Part shown: piece by piece, positions 1 to 8,847 of the stretch
Layout of the letters: each line of letters begins with the position of its first letter
Position numbering within the stretch: position 1 is the stretch's first letter
NCBI GenBank assembly: GCA_902465155.1
Contig: CABQLY010000001.1
Coordinates: 227,973-291,972 of the forward strand
Direction: 5' to 3'
Source: an uncultured Oscillospiraceae bacterium
GTDB taxonomy: Bacteria; Bacillota; Clostridia; Oscillospirales; Acutalibacteraceae
Length of the DNA: 64,000 nucleotides
The notes under the pieces: generated by a model
Seen by the model: only the letters and a program-made list of their open reading frames with translations
The model's database searches: none
Told to the model about the DNA's origin: nothing
Translations under genes and position numbers: made by a program

Positions 1-166
1 AGCTTACAACGGCCGAAAGCACAATGCAGGCCATTGTTACCGGCAGCAGCACCGGGTAAAACCCAAACAGCATTTTAAGCACCCGGCCCAAAACGCCAAA
101 CCCGGCCGTTTTTTTAGCGGCGCCTTTGGTGCTGCCTTTTGGGGTTGTTGCTTGCTTTTTAGTCAT
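1..166 (-). CDS. ABC exporter subunit, N-terminal fragment (runs off window)
   Basis: The reverse strand reads MTKKQATTPKGSTKGAAKK and continues into a hydrophobic stretch (LLPVTMACIVLSAVV) before the window edge. Its start overlaps the stop of the preceding ABC gene by 8 bases (ATGACTAA), the arrangement expected for translationally coupled halves of a heterodimeric exporter. The paralogous pair at 40721-44418 has the same order, with a 580-residue subunit followed by a longer one, so I infer this is the second subunit (permease plus ATPase). Only about 55 residues are visible and no ATPase motif is included. Confidence 0.75.
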   Translation of the reverse strand, partial: MTKKQATTPKGSTKGAAKKTAGFGVLGRVLKMLFGFYPVLLPVTMACIVLSAVVS

Positions 167-1901
167 TCTTTTCACCCCCGTTTTGCTGTTGCTCGTAAAC
201 CTCGCGGTAAATTTTGCTGCTTTGCAGCAGCTGTTCGTGCGTTCCGGCTGCCGAAAGCCGGCCGCCGTCTAAAACCAAAATTAAATCGGCCTCCTGCACC
301 GAAGAAACGCGCTGCGCAATAATAATTTTTGTGGTTTGCGGAATGTAGGTTTTAAACCCGGCGCGAATAGCGGCGTCGGTTTTGGTGTCTACCGCGCTGG
401 TAGAATCGTCTAAAATTAAAATTTTTGGCTTTTTCAGCAGGGCGCGCGCAATGCAAAGGCGCTGCTTTTGCCCGCCCGAAACATTGGTGCCGCCCTGCTC
501 AATTTGCGTTTGGTACCCCGCCGGAAAGCCTAAAATAAATTCGTTGGCTTGGGCTAATTCGCAGGCCTCTTTTATCTCGCTTTCGGTGGCCTGCTCGTTG
601 CCCCATTTTAAATTTTCCTCTATGGTGCCCGAAAAAAGCACATTTTTTTGCAGCACCATTGCAACGGCGTTGCGCAGGGTTTCCAGGTCGTAACGGCGCA
701 CATCAATTCCGCCCACCTTTACGGTGCCGGCGGTGGCGTCGTACAGGCGCGGAATTAGCTGAACCAGGGTGGATTTACCCGATCCGGTTCCGCCAATTAC
801 CCCTACCGTGCTGCCCGAGGGAATGTGCAGCTGAATGTTTTCCAGCGCGTTGCGGTCGGCCTTGGCGCTGTACTTAAAGCTAACATTTTCAAAGTCTATA
901 GAGCCGTCCGGTACGGCGGTTACCGGGTCGGCGGGGTTTTGCAGGGTGGCATCCTCGTTTAAAACTTCTGCAATACGCTTCATTGACTCACCCGACATGG
1001 TAATCATAACATAAATCATGGAAAGCATCATCAGTTGGATCATAATTTGCATACCGTAGGTTAGCATAGCCGAAATTTCACCCACGCCAATTAGGCTGCC
1101 GCCGTTTTCAATAATCAGCTTGGCACCAACAATTAGCACAAAGGCCATGTTAAAGTAAACGCAAACCTGCATCAGCGGGGCGTTTAGGGCAACAATGCGT
1201 TCGGCACGGGTAAAGTCGTTGCAAATATCCTTTGCCGCAAAGGCAAATTTTTGTTTTTCGTGCGCCTCACGCGCAAAGCCCTTAACCACCCGCATACCGC
1301 GAACATTTTCTTCAATCGATTCATTCAAACGGTCGTATTTTTTAAATACGCTGCGAAAAGCCGGCATGGCCTTTTTGCCAATAAGGGCCAGCCCCAGCAC
1401 CAAAAGCGGAATAATAACCACAAAAGAGGTTGCCAGAGCCCCACCCATAATATACGCCATAATAATAGAAAAAATAAGCACTAACGGCGCGCGAATGGCG
1501 GTGCGAATAATCATCATGTAGGAGAGCTGCACATTGTTAATATCGGTTGTCATGCGTGTAACCAATGAGGAGGTAGAAAATTTATCAATATTTTGAAACG
1601 AAAAGGCTTGTACCCGGTTAAAAACATCCTGCCGCAAATTTTTGGCAAACCCGGCCGAGGCCTTGGCACAGGTAACGCCGGCAATACCGCCGCAGCTTAG
1701 CGAAATTACCGCCATGCCAACCAGCAGCAGGCCGGTTTTTAAAACAAAGCTTAAATCTGCTCCCGCTTTAATTTGGTTAATAAGGTTGGCGGTAATTAGG
1801 GGTATAAAACATTCCATAACCGCTTCGCCCGCAATAAAAATAAAGGTAAGCACCGAGGGGGCTTTGTATTCCCGAATACTTTGCATAAACCTTTTTAGCA
1901 T
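159..1901 (-). CDS. Heterodimeric ABC exporter, permease/ATP-binding subunit
   Basis: 580 residues with a six-helix type-IV exporter domain (about 1-310) fused to an ATPase domain (about 330-575). Walker A GGTGSGKST is at 370-378, the signature VSGGQ near 474 and Walker B ILILDD near 494. The residue after the Walker B aspartate is D rather than the catalytic E, the usual mark of the subunit with the degenerate ATP site in heterodimers of the BmrCD/TM287-288 type. The start is the ATG after AAGAAAGG. The gene is coupled to the partner at 1-166. It is very similar to the 580-residue subunit at 40721; the stretch GTIEENLKWGNEQAT is identical. Likely substrates are drugs or peptides, but this cannot be read from the sequence. 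No regulator gene is adjacent within the window. Confidence 0.93.
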   Translation of the reverse strand: MLKRFMQSIREYKAPSVLTFIFIAGEAVMECFIPLITANLINQIKAGADLSFVLKTGLLLVGMAVISLSCGGIAGVTCAKASAGFAKNLRQDVFNRVQAFSFQNIDKFSTSSLVTRMTTDINNVQLSYMMIIRTAIRAPLVLIFSIIMAYIMGGALATSFVVIIPLLVLGLALIGKKAMPAFRSVFKKYDRLNESIEENVRGMRVVKGFAREAHEKQKFAFAAKDICNDFTRAERIVALNAPLMQVCVYFNMAFVLIVGAKLIIENGGSLIGVGEISAMLTYGMQIMIQLMMLSMIYVMITMSGESMKRIAEVLNEDATLQNPADPVTAVPDGSIDFENVSFKYSAKADRNALENIQLHIPSGSTVGVIGGTGSGKSTLVQLIPRLYDATAGTVKVGGIDVRRYDLETLRNAVAMVLQKNVLFSGTIEENLKWGNEQATESEIKEACELAQANEFILGFPAGYQTQIEQGGTNVSGGQKQRLCIARALLKKPKILILDDSTSAVDTKTDAAIRAGFKTYIPQTTKIIIAQRVSSVQEADLILVLDGGRLSAAGTHEQLLQSSKIYREVYEQQQNGGEKND

Positions 1902-1957
1902 TTTTAAAAGAACCTTTCTTTTTAAAATAGTGTTTGCCGGCCTTGGCCGGTGGGCAA

Positions 1958-2064
1958 AAGCCGCGCGGTGTACAGCTTTGGCTTAAACCAAGCATTTAAT
2001 GTGTACGGCGTACCGCTTTGGCTTAAACCAAGTATTTAATGCGCACGGCGTACCGATTGGCTCA
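1958..2064. repeat. 40-bp tandem repeat, about 2.5 copies
   Basis: Units begin at 1972, 2012 and 2052 and contain GCTTTGGCTTAAACCAAG followed by CATTTAATG or TATTTAATG and a GCGCACGGCGT-like end. A degraded trace of the end segment recurs near 2119. The unit lies directly upstream of the ABC gene start at 1901. No reading frame is supported across it. Confidence 0.8.
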
Positions 2065-2147
2065 AAACAAAAATAAAATTCACGCGGCGCCTAAATTTTA
2101 CTTAAATTAGCAAGCAAAGCCGCGCGGCGTGCCGCTTTGGCCAACCC

Positions 2148-2195
2148 CGGCGCAAGGCTGCTATGGTGCAAGGCTGCCCCGGCGCAAGGCTGGGC
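2148..2195. repeat. 16-bp tandem repeat, 3 copies
   Basis: Units start at 2148, 2164 and 2180 with the core CGGCGCAAGGCTG (one copy reads TGGTGCAAGGCTG). It is one of several intergenic minisatellites in the window. From 2196 to 2605 I see no gene, only AT-rich sequence and small hairpins such as AAGCCC/GGGCTT at 2473-2492 and an interrupted stem at 2544-2578. Confidence 0.75.
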
Positions 2196-2605
2196 CGGGC
2201 TTACATTTTTTCGGCCTAAACCAAAGGCAAAAACCGGTACGGCGGTTGCCCGCCGCCTTTTTTAAAGCAAGCGGCCAAGCCCGCCCCAGAGGGTTAAAAT
2301 TGGCGCCTTTTACCCCAATTTTGGCCAAAGCCGCTTTGGCCGCAGTGTAATATACATTATAGTAAATTTTTAGAGTATTTTCAAGTAAATTTTTTTAAAC
2401 CAATTTGTTAAAAAATTCAAAAAAATTGCTTTCTGCGTTTAGTTTGCGCCAAATTGGGCAATAAAATCGGCAAAGCCCAAAAAAAAGGGCTTAAACCGCC
2501 GCCGCGTTAGGGGCAAAATTAAAGCTGCACCGCTAAAACAAAGGTTTAAAATGCCCCAACAAAGCGTTGGCTTTAAACGGGGCTTTTGGCTTTTCACGGT
2601 TTTAT

Positions 2606-2634
2606 TTGACAACGGTTTTTTGGCATGGTATAAT
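2606..2634 (+). promoter_or_regulatory. Consensus sigma-A promoter for DUF2953-gerW
   Basis: TTGACA at 2606-2611, a 17-bp spacer and TATAAT at 2629-2634, preceded by TGG (an extended -10). Transcription would start near 2641. This excludes translation starts upstream of that point and supports the GTG at 2684. Confidence 0.9.
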
Positions 2635-2683
2635 TTTTAATAAGCTATTTAAAATTTTAGGCTTTGTTTTAGGGGGTGGCAGC

Positions 2684-3337
2684 GTGCTTGCGTTAAAAAT
2701 TGTTGGCCTGGTGCTGCTGTGCCTTGCGGCCGTTATTTTGCTGCGGGTTCGGCTGCGTGTTTTTACTAAAAGCGAGCACGCCCTTTGTGTAGAGCTGCGC
2801 GTTTTGTTTTTGCGTTTTACCCTGCTGGGCGGCAAGCCTAAAAAAGCAAAAAAAGGCAGCGCGCCCCCTAAAAAAGCAAAAAAACAGAGCAAACTAAGCC
2901 TGTGGCAGCGGTTTAAAGCCTTTTTGGGGCTGCCCGCCAGCGAGCAGGTGCAAAAGCTGCAAAGCGCCGTGCAAAAAAACGGCGCCGCCAACCAGCTAAA
3001 GCAAATTGCCGGCCTTTTAAAACCGGCTTTGCAGGCGGCTGCGGCCGTTTTAAAAAAGCTGCGGGTGCAGCGGTTAAGGCTAAGCTACACCGCCGGGGGC
3101 GATGCGGCCGAGGCCGCCGTAAGCTACGGGCTGGCCTGCGCCGTTCTTTACCCGCTGTGCGAGCTGGTGCAGCAGCTGCCAAATACCAAAAAAAATGCGG
3201 TTTTGCCGCAGCTGCAGTGCAATTACAACGCGCCGGGCTCGCAATTTTCGTTTGAGCTTGCCGTTTCGGTTCGGGTGGTTTATTTAGCGGCGGCCGGGGC
3301 AAAATTTTTAAAGCAGTATTTAAACCAAAAGCAATAA
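2684..3337 (+). CDS. DUF2953 (YtfI-like) membrane protein
   Basis: 217 residues from a GTG preceded by AGGGGGTGGCAGC. An N-terminal membrane segment (LALKIVGLVLLCLAAVILL) is followed by a basic, lysine-rich stretch (KPKKAKKGSAPPKKAKK) and an alanine-rich helical region. The C-terminal half is beta-rich and ends near VRVVYLAAAGAKFLKQYL. This layout, and the position directly before a gerW/ytfJ gene, match the DUF2953 family (B. subtilis ytfI next to ytfJ). Its role is unknown; the association is with spore formation or germination. An in-frame start at 2567 lies upstream of the promoter and is not used. Confidence 0.8.
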   Translation: MLALKIVGLVLLCLAAVILLRVRLRVFTKSEHALCVELRVLFLRFTLLGGKPKKAKKGSAPPKKAKKQSKLSLWQRFKAFLGLPASEQVQKLQSAVQKNGAANQLKQIAGLLKPALQAAAAVLKKLRVQRLRLSYTAGGDAAEAAVSYGLACAVLYPLCELVQQLPNTKKNAVLPQLQCNYNAPGSQFSFELAVSVRVVYLAAAGAKFLKQYLNQKQ

Positions 3338-3366
3338 CAGTTTTAACAAAATAACGGGGTGTTAGA

Positions 3367-3753
3367 ATGGCAAATAATTTAGAGCAAAGCAACCTGCTTT
3401 CGGTGCTTAGCTACACGGCCGATAAGGTTTTGCAGCTTTCTAAGGAAAATAGCGTGCTGGGCGCGCCGGTACAGCAGGGCAGCGTTACGGTTATTCCGCT
3501 TTCTAAAATATCAATTGGTTTTGCGGGCGGCGGCTCCGACACGGTAGCCACGGCCGAAAAAAGCCAAAAGCACCCGGCTGGCGCAGGGGGCAAGGTAACC
3601 AAAACCCCGGCCGCGGTTTTGGTGCTTAATTTGCAAAACAGCGCGCAGCCGGTGCAAATGCTGCTGCCCGACCCGGCCGCCAACCAAAATTTAACCCAAA
3701 GCATTGGCACGGTTGCCGGCGCCGTAAAAGCGCTGTTAAAAAAGAAAAAGTAA
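3367..3753 (+). CDS. gerW: GerW/YtfJ family sporulation protein
   Basis: 128 residues. The central block VLGAPVQQGSVTVIPLSKIS followed by a glycine-rich GFAGGGSD is the hallmark of the GerW/YtfJ family (PF09579), which in Bacillus is a spore protein needed for normal germination. A hydrophilic, alanine/lysine-rich insert (about 58-77) precedes a second conserved strand (AAVLVLNLQNSAQPVQMLLP). The lysine-rich end is usual. It lies 29 bases after the DUF2953 gene and shares its promoter. It is slightly shorter than typical members (130-150 residues). Evidence for a spore-forming host. Confidence 0.88.
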   Translation: MANNLEQSNLLSVLSYTADKVLQLSKENSVLGAPVQQGSVTVIPLSKISIGFAGGGSDTVATAEKSQKHPAGAGGKVTKTPAAVLVLNLQNSAQPVQMLLPDPAANQNLTQSIGTVAGAVKALLKKKK

Positions 3754-4028
3754 CGCCGGGCGTTAAAAGGGCTAAATCAAAACGGTTTGTGTAATTGCTT
3801 TTGTTTACAGGGTTTAAAATAAACCCCGCCTGCGTGCGGCAAAAATAGCAGCCCTTAGTTGGTATAGCCGCGCCCTGTTACAGGCCGAACTTTGCATAAG
3901 TCTTGCCCTGCAACAAACCGGCAACGGCTTTGGCGCATTTGCTTTTGCAAAAGCTGCCCGCAGCAGGAATATAAACAAGGCGCCCAAAAGGCTTTTGGCA
4001 AAAAAATAAATTCAAAAAATAAAACAAA

Positions 4029-4110
4029 ATGAAATCGAAAAATGAAATCAAAAATCAAACCGAAAATTGAACCGAAAATCAAACCGAAAAATTGAACCGA
4101 AAAATTGAAA
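4029..4110. repeat. Degenerate 12-13 bp tandem repeat
   Basis: Successive variants of AAAATTGAACCG and AAATCAAACCG make an A-rich, C-poor tract between gerW and the EF-G-like gene. The rest of 3754-4028 shows no gene. Confidence 0.65.
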
Positions 4111-4118
4111 TAAAACTT

Positions 4119-4161
4119 TTGGCCGGCGGATTTAGTAAAAAAACAAGCACCCGCCGGCCAA
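4119..4161 (+). terminator. Hairpin with short T-run, possible terminator of gerW operon
   Basis: TTGGCCGGCGG (4119-4129) pairs perfectly with CCGCCGGCCAA (4151-4161) around a 21-base loop. It is followed by CATTTTT on the plus strand. It is far (366 bases) from the gerW stop, so its role is uncertain. Confidence 0.45.
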
Positions 4162-4231
4162 CATTTTTCCGCAAACAGCGAGCTACCCGGTTGATTGCGG
4201 TATTTTTTTTGCCGTTTTAAATAAAAATAAC

Positions 4232-4263
4232 CTAATAATTATTAAATATTTAATAATTATTAG
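4232..4263. promoter_or_regulatory. Perfect 32-bp AT palindrome, putative operator
   Basis: The 16-base arm CTAATAATTATTAAAT is followed at once by its exact reverse complement. It ends one base before the -35 hexamer at 4264. Position and symmetry suggest a dimeric repressor site controlling the EF-G-like gene. There is no T-run or GC stem, so it is not a terminator. Confidence 0.65.
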
Positions 4264-4292
4264 TTGAAAATAACAAATATCTGTGCTATACT
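4264..4292 (+). promoter_or_regulatory. Sigma-A promoter of EF-G-like gene
   Basis: TTGAAA (4264-4269), 17-bp spacer, TATACT (4287-4292). The predicted leader of about 55 bases runs to the ATG at 4357, with AAAGGGGAA as ribosome binding site. Confidence 0.8.
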
Positions 4293-4356
4293 AAATACAA
4301 TATAGTAGAACGCTACAAGGTAGAATACTACAAGTTTTATTAAAGGGGAATTTACC

Positions 4357-6411
4357 ATGAAACAATATTTAGCCAACAGCATTATGAATATTGCCCTGTT
4401 AGGGCACGCCAATTCCGGCAAATCTACCGTGGCCGAGGCTTTTATACATACCGCCGGGGCCAGCGAGCGCATGGGCCAGGCCGGGGAAAAGAATTTAATA
4501 ATGAATTTTGACGCCGAGGAGCGCCGCCGCGGGGTTTCGGTTTCTACGGCCGTTTTCCCGGTAGAATGGCAGGGCAAAAAGCTGAATTTGTTAGACGCCC
4601 CCGGCTTGTTTGATTTTGCCGCCGGCGTGCGGGAGGCGCTGAACGCCGCCGAAACGGCGCTGCTGGTGCTTTCGGGTAAATCGGGCCTAACGGTTGGCGC
4701 CGAGCAGTGCTTAGAGCTGGCGCGGGAAAACGGCCGCAGCATTGCCTTATTTATTTCTAAATTAGATTCTGTACACGCCCAGTTTTACGGCATTATGTCT
4801 ACCTTAGCGGGCAAGTACGGCGCGGCAATTTGCCCGGTTTTTGTACCAATTTGCGATTCGGAGCACCGGGTAACCGGCTTTGCCGATTTAGTGCAAAACC
4901 AATTTTACAGCTACCAAAACGGGGCGCTGCAGCCGGTTGACGCCGTGCAGGACGATAATGTTGAATTAATGCGCACCATGCTGCTGGAGGCGGTTGCCGC
5001 CGTGGACGAAGCGTTAATGGAAAAATATTTTTCCGGCGAGCCGTTTACCGTTGACGAAATTTTAACCGGCCTGAAAAAGGGTATGCTAAGCGGAGAAATT
5101 TGGCCGGTGTTCAGCGGTATAGGCCAGCAGGAGGTTGGCATTTTGCCGCTGCTGAATGTGTTAACGCAAATTGCGCCCACCGCCGGCGAAAAACCGGTGC
5201 AGTGCCTAAAGGGCGGGCAGCCGGCCCAGCTGCCAATAAAGGGCGACGGCCCGGCAGCCGCGCTGGTGTTTAAAACGGTTGCCGACCCGTTTGTTGGCAA
5301 GCTTTCGTACCTTAAGGTTGTTTCGGGCACCATTGGGGCCGACAGCCGACTGCAAAACAGCCGCACCGGGCAGGCCGAAAAGCTAACCAAGCTAACCTTT
5401 ATGAAGGCCGGAACGCCGGAGGAAACCGCGCAGCTTACCGCCGGGGATATTGGCTGCGCCGTAAAGCTGGGAGATGTTTTAACAGGCGACACCTTAAGTG
5501 CGCCGGAATTTGGCGCGGTTATTAGCAGTATTCCTTTTCCAAGCCCCACCCACCGCATGGCGGTTTACCCGCGCAAAAAAGGGGAGGAGGAAAAAATTGC
5601 CGCCGGCCTGGCCCGCTTAATGGAGGAGGACCCCACCCTGCACTTTGCGGTGGACCCCGAAACCAAGGAATCGGTGCTAAGCGGATTGGGCGAACAGCAT
5701 TTGGATGTTACTATTAGCCGGCTAAAAACCAAATTTGGGGTAGAGGTTGAGCTGCGCGAGCCCAAAGTGGCCTACCGCGAAACCATTCGCGGCACGGTAA
5801 AGGTTCAGGGGCGGCACAAAAAGCAATCTGGCGGGCACGGCCAGTTTGGCGATGTTTGGATTGAATTTATGCCGTGCGACAGTGAGGATTTAGTGTTTGA
5901 GGAAAACATTTTTGGCGGCAGTGTGCCAAAATCCTACTTCCCCGCGGTTGAAAAGGGGCTGCAGGAATCTATGAAAAAAGGCGTGCTGGCCGGGTTCCCC
6001 ATGGTGGGGGTTAAGGCCGTGCTGTACGATGGCTCCTACCACCCGGTAGATTCCTCGGAAATGGCGTTTAAAACGGCGGCAGCCTTGGCCTTTCGGGCGG
6101 GAATTCCGCAGGCCTCGCCCGTTATTTTAGAGCCCATTGGCAGCCTTACCGTTACCGCGCCGGACGACAATTTGGGCGATGTTATTGGCGACATTAACAA
6201 GCGCCGCGGCCGCGTAATTGGCATGACGCCGCTAAGCGGCCACCGGCAGGAGATTTTGGCCGAGGTGCCTATGGCGCAAATGGGCGGCTTTTCTACCGCC
6301 ATGCGCTCGTTAACGCAGGGCCGCGCCACCTTTACCCTAACCTTTGCAAGGTACGAGGACGCACCGCCGGCCGTTGCTGCCAAAATAGCGCAGGAGCACA
6401 AAGCCGAGTAA
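4357..6411 (+). CDS. Elongation factor G-like GTPase
   Basis: 684 residues with the EF-G domain order: GTPase (about 8-260), domain II (about 290-380), then domains III, IV and V. The P-loop GHANSGKST is at 16-24 and SKLD serves as the base-recognition motif. Switch II reads DAPGLFDF (80-87), where EF-G has DTPGHVDF, so the catalytic histidine position is leucine. The C-terminal half keeps strong EF-G features (PKVAYRETI, SGGHGQFGDVWIEF, DVIGDINKRRGRVIGM). These are traits of the EF-G-like paralogue family common in Firmicutes, which is distinct from housekeeping FusA and whose role is not settled. It stands alone behind its own promoter and palindrome. It is not obviously a tetracycline protection protein. 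Confidence 0.88.
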   Translation: MKQYLANSIMNIALLGHANSGKSTVAEAFIHTAGASERMGQAGEKNLIMNFDAEERRRGVSVSTAVFPVEWQGKKLNLLDAPGLFDFAAGVREALNAAETALLVLSGKSGLTVGAEQCLELARENGRSIALFISKLDSVHAQFYGIMSTLAGKYGAAICPVFVPICDSEHRVTGFADLVQNQFYSYQNGALQPVDAVQDDNVELMRTMLLEAVAAVDEALMEKYFSGEPFTVDEILTGLKKGMLSGEIWPVFSGIGQQEVGILPLLNVLTQIAPTAGEKPVQCLKGGQPAQLPIKGDGPAAALVFKTVADPFVGKLSYLKVVSGTIGADSRLQNSRTGQAEKLTKLTFMKAGTPEETAQLTAGDIGCAVKLGDVLTGDTLSAPEFGAVISSIPFPSPTHRMAVYPRKKGEEEKIAAGLARLMEEDPTLHFAVDPETKESVLSGLGEQHLDVTISRLKTKFGVEVELREPKVAYRETIRGTVKVQGRHKKQSGGHGQFGDVWIEFMPCDSEDLVFEENIFGGSVPKSYFPAVEKGLQESMKKGVLAGFPMVGVKAVLYDGSYHPVDSSEMAFKTAAALAFRAGIPQASPVILEPIGSLTVTAPDDNLGDVIGDINKRRGRVIGMTPLSGHRQEILAEVPMAQMGGFSTAMRSLTQGRATFTLTFARYEDAPPAVAAKIAQEHKAE

Positions 6412-6440
6412 ACGGGGCAAAACAAAATTTAACAAAAAAC

Positions 6441-6473
6441 CGGGGCGGTAAGGCGTTAAGCCTTGCCGCCCCG
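6441..6473 (-). terminator. GC-rich terminator, T-run on minus strand
   Basis: Stem CGGGGCGGTAAGGC (6441-6454) with GCCTTGCCGCCCCG (6460-6473), one G-T pair and a 5-base loop. Read on the minus strand it is followed by GTTTTTTG, so it best serves the glycoside hydrolase transcript. It may also stop the EF-G-like transcript. Confidence 0.75.
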
Positions 6474-6652
6474 CTGTGCGCTTTGGGGGTTATAATTGGT
6501 TTTAATTGCGGGCGCCGGGCTAATAAAAATAGCGCCGGCCTTGGCTGCCAAGGCCCGCTAAAAAAGTCGCGCTTTGGTAACGCCTTTAACGGGTTTTGTA
6601 ATTCAGTTTTTGTAAAGGTTAGGCTTTACGGTTTTTTACAAAACCGCCGCAA

Positions 6653-6760
6653 AACAAACGGCAAGGGTCTGTGGCAAACGGCAAGGGTCTGCGGCAAACG
6701 GCAAAGTGTTGCGGCAAACGGCAAAGAGCTATGGCAAACAAAAAGTGTTGCGGCAAACGG
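6653..6760. repeat. 20-bp tandem repeat, about 5 copies
   Basis: Units of the form GGCAAACGGCAAGGGTCTGC, with variants AAAGTGTTGC and AAAGAGCTAT, end at the stop codon of the glycoside hydrolase gene. Nothing else is recognised between 6474 and 6652. Confidence 0.85.
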
Positions 6761-6761
6761 G

Positions 6762-8669
6762 TTACTTAGTGCATTTTAAAATAATGCCGCTGTTGGCGTT
6801 TAACTGCAAATTGCCGCCGCTAAAGCTGCCGCCGCAAACGGCGGTAACCTGCAGCGGGGCCTTTAGGGTAAGCGGGGTGCAAACCGGCTCGTTGCTGTAG
6901 TTTACGGCAACTAAGTAGCAGCTGCCGTCGGGGCAGGGGTGCTCGGTTAAGCAAACAAAGGGGCTGGGCGCCTCGGCCAGCCGGGTTAGCCCCTGCTTTT
7001 GGGCCAGCAGGCGGTAAAGGTTAAAGTATTCCGGCGCATTCTTTTCAAAAAACACGCCCTTGGTTTGCGCCAAGTATTTTTCCAGCGGCAGGGTTAAAAA
7101 GTAAACGCGGCCCTTGCCAAGCTGATTGCAGAAAAATACCGGCTCCCCCTTTTCGTTGCGGGCCAAAACCTGCGCGGTAAAGCTACCCGGCGTTAGGGTG
7201 TAGGTTGGTAAAACGGGGTACGCCTTGCCGTTTAAAAGAATGTTTTGGGGCTGTGCCGTTTTACAGCGGCAGTTTATTTCAACGCCGGTAATTTCGGGCA
7301 GCTGGCGGAACAAGCCGCTGTCGGCCGAATAGTAAAGGGCAGCGCCCTGCTCTACAAAATGCAGCAGCTCATCTAACCGGTTTTTCGGTATAGATTTATT
7401 CCCCTCCACGCTGGGAAAAATGTAAAGATCCGATTTTGGAATTGGGTCTACCGCGTAGCAAAAGTTAACATCTATATTTGCCTGAGCGGCTAAAATGTAG
7501 GTGGCGCGCAGGGTGTTCCAGTTCATGCTGCCGTCATCCCGCGGAATAATAACGGTGGCCTGTGTTTTGTGCGGCGGCAGCACGCCGCTCGGCAAGGCCT
7601 TTAAAACGCTTTGAAACTCGCGGTTTACGGCAACCAGCGGCTTTTCCTGCAGGTCTTTGGTAAAAAAGCCGTAGTCGCTGCCAATGGTGTTCCAGCGGTA
7701 GGGGGCGTAGGTTAAGTGGCCTTGGTCAAAGGCGCACCACCACATAACCCCGTGGCAGCCGTGGGCAAGGCTGGCCCAAAGTGCGCCGCGGTAAAAATCG
7801 GCCTCGGTTTTTTTAGAGCAGTTCATGTACCCAATGGCCCCAAACTCTTGAATAAAGGTGGGAATTTTTGCAATATCCTCGCTAACCTGGCAGCGAAACG
7901 GTAAATCTAAAATCGGTTTCAGGCTGCAAAGCGGGTCGTCGGAGGTTTGAAAAATGTGGTACGGGTGGGTGGTGTGAATATCGCACATCTCGGAAATGTT
8001 TTTAAAGTTCGAGGCCGAGCGTTCAATATCCGAATTATCTAACCCCGAAATAATGGGGTGGTTCGGGTCGCAGGACCGTGCCGCGTCGGCAATAAGGGTA
8101 CACCAAACATAAAAAATGTTGGGATTGTTTTGGCAGCCGGGCAAATGCACCGGCTCGTTGCCTAAGTCCCAGCCTAAAATGGCCGGCTGGCCGGCAAACC
8201 GCTTTACAAAGTATTTAACAAACCGTACCTGCCATTTTAAAACCTCCGGGTCGCTTAGCAGCTCGCGCCCCTCAAAGGCAGGGGGGCAGTAGGTGCGAAA
8301 CGACATATGCCCCGTAATTAACGCAACAATTAGCTTTAAACCGTGCTTTTGGGCTAAGCGGCAAAAAAACTCAAATTTTTGGCAGGCACCCTCGCTAACG
8401 CCGGCACGCCCAGCCTCGGTATCGGGCAAGGGGTCCTCGCCAAAGGCGTACTCGTACACCTTGGTGGTGGGCCCGTAAAGGGCGGTAAGGGGTTGAAAAA
8501 CCGGCCAAAGCGGAAAAACCCGCAAATGGGTAATGCCGGCGTTTTTCAGCAGCTTAAAATCGCTTTCTACTACGCGCTCGTCAAAATCGCGCCACATATT
8601 AATTGCGTTGCTTGAGGCCCAGTAGTTTATTCCGGTAAAAAAGCCGGTGTTAAAATTTGCGGTTTGCAT
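6762..8669 (-). CDS. Glycoside hydrolase, GH5/cellulase-like TIM barrel
   Basis: 635 residues with no signal peptide, so probably cytoplasmic. The N-terminal 350 residues read as a (beta/alpha)8 clan-A hydrolase. GWDLGNEP carries the acid/base Glu172 and FIQEFG carries the nucleophile Glu275. TTHPYH and the tryptophan-rich MWWCAFDQG match active-site strands of mannanase/cellulase-like family 5 enzymes. The C-terminal part (about 370-635) looks like the beta-galactosidase-type trimerisation and sandwich domains of intracellular glycosidases (SADSGLFRQLPEITGVE; GKGRVYFLTLPLEKYL). It probably trims imported oligosaccharides; the substrate is not determinable. The start is the ATG behind AAGGAAG. 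It is divergent from an AraC regulator, which likely controls it. Confidence 0.82.
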   Translation of the reverse strand: MQTANFNTGFFTGINYWASSNAINMWRDFDERVVESDFKLLKNAGITHLRVFPLWPVFQPLTALYGPTTKVYEYAFGEDPLPDTEAGRAGVSEGACQKFEFFCRLAQKHGLKLIVALITGHMSFRTYCPPAFEGRELLSDPEVLKWQVRFVKYFVKRFAGQPAILGWDLGNEPVHLPGCQNNPNIFYVWCTLIADAARSCDPNHPIISGLDNSDIERSASNFKNISEMCDIHTTHPYHIFQTSDDPLCSLKPILDLPFRCQVSEDIAKIPTFIQEFGAIGYMNCSKKTEADFYRGALWASLAHGCHGVMWWCAFDQGHLTYAPYRWNTIGSDYGFFTKDLQEKPLVAVNREFQSVLKALPSGVLPPHKTQATVIIPRDDGSMNWNTLRATYILAAQANIDVNFCYAVDPIPKSDLYIFPSVEGNKSIPKNRLDELLHFVEQGAALYYSADSGLFRQLPEITGVEINCRCKTAQPQNILLNGKAYPVLPTYTLTPGSFTAQVLARNEKGEPVFFCNQLGKGRVYFLTLPLEKYLAQTKGVFFEKNAPEYFNLYRLLAQKQGLTRLAEAPSPFVCLTEHPCPDGSCYLVAVNYSNEPVCTPLTLKAPLQVTAVCGGSFSGGNLQLNANSGIILKCTK

Positions 8670-8685
8670 AGCGCCACTTCCTTAG

Positions 8686-8713
8686 TTGACATTTTTTAAG
8701 GATATGGTATAAT
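8686..8713 (+). promoter_or_regulatory. Sigma-A promoter of araC-type gene
   Basis: TTGACA (8686-8691), 16-bp spacer, TATAAT (8708-8713), leading to a leader of about 128 bases. On the opposite strand a TATAAT (8717 down to 8712) overlaps it and may serve the glycoside hydrolase. Overlapping divergent promoters suit a shared AraC-type regulator. Confidence 0.8.
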
Positions 8714-8847
8714 TATAGCGTAAAAATTGGCGAATGAATTGCACTTTTTTAATGTAAAGTTGATGTTTTTTTGTTCGTTTTTCGCGGCATTTTTTGCGGC
8801 GGCCAATTTTTTTAAAACTGCCAAAATTGTTTTTAAGGGGGCAGACC

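Noticed and set aside
2567..2683. N-terminal extension of the DUF2953 protein
   Set aside because: The extension begins upstream of the promoter -35, so it cannot be on that transcript; GTG at 2684 has a good ribosome binding site.
4232..4263. Palindrome as transcription terminator
   Set aside because: No GC stem and no T-run; its position against the -35 fits an operator better.
4357..6411. Tetracycline ribosomal protection gene
   Set aside because: The protein is EF-G-like, but switch II and overall features fit the uncharacterised EF-G-like paralogue family better.
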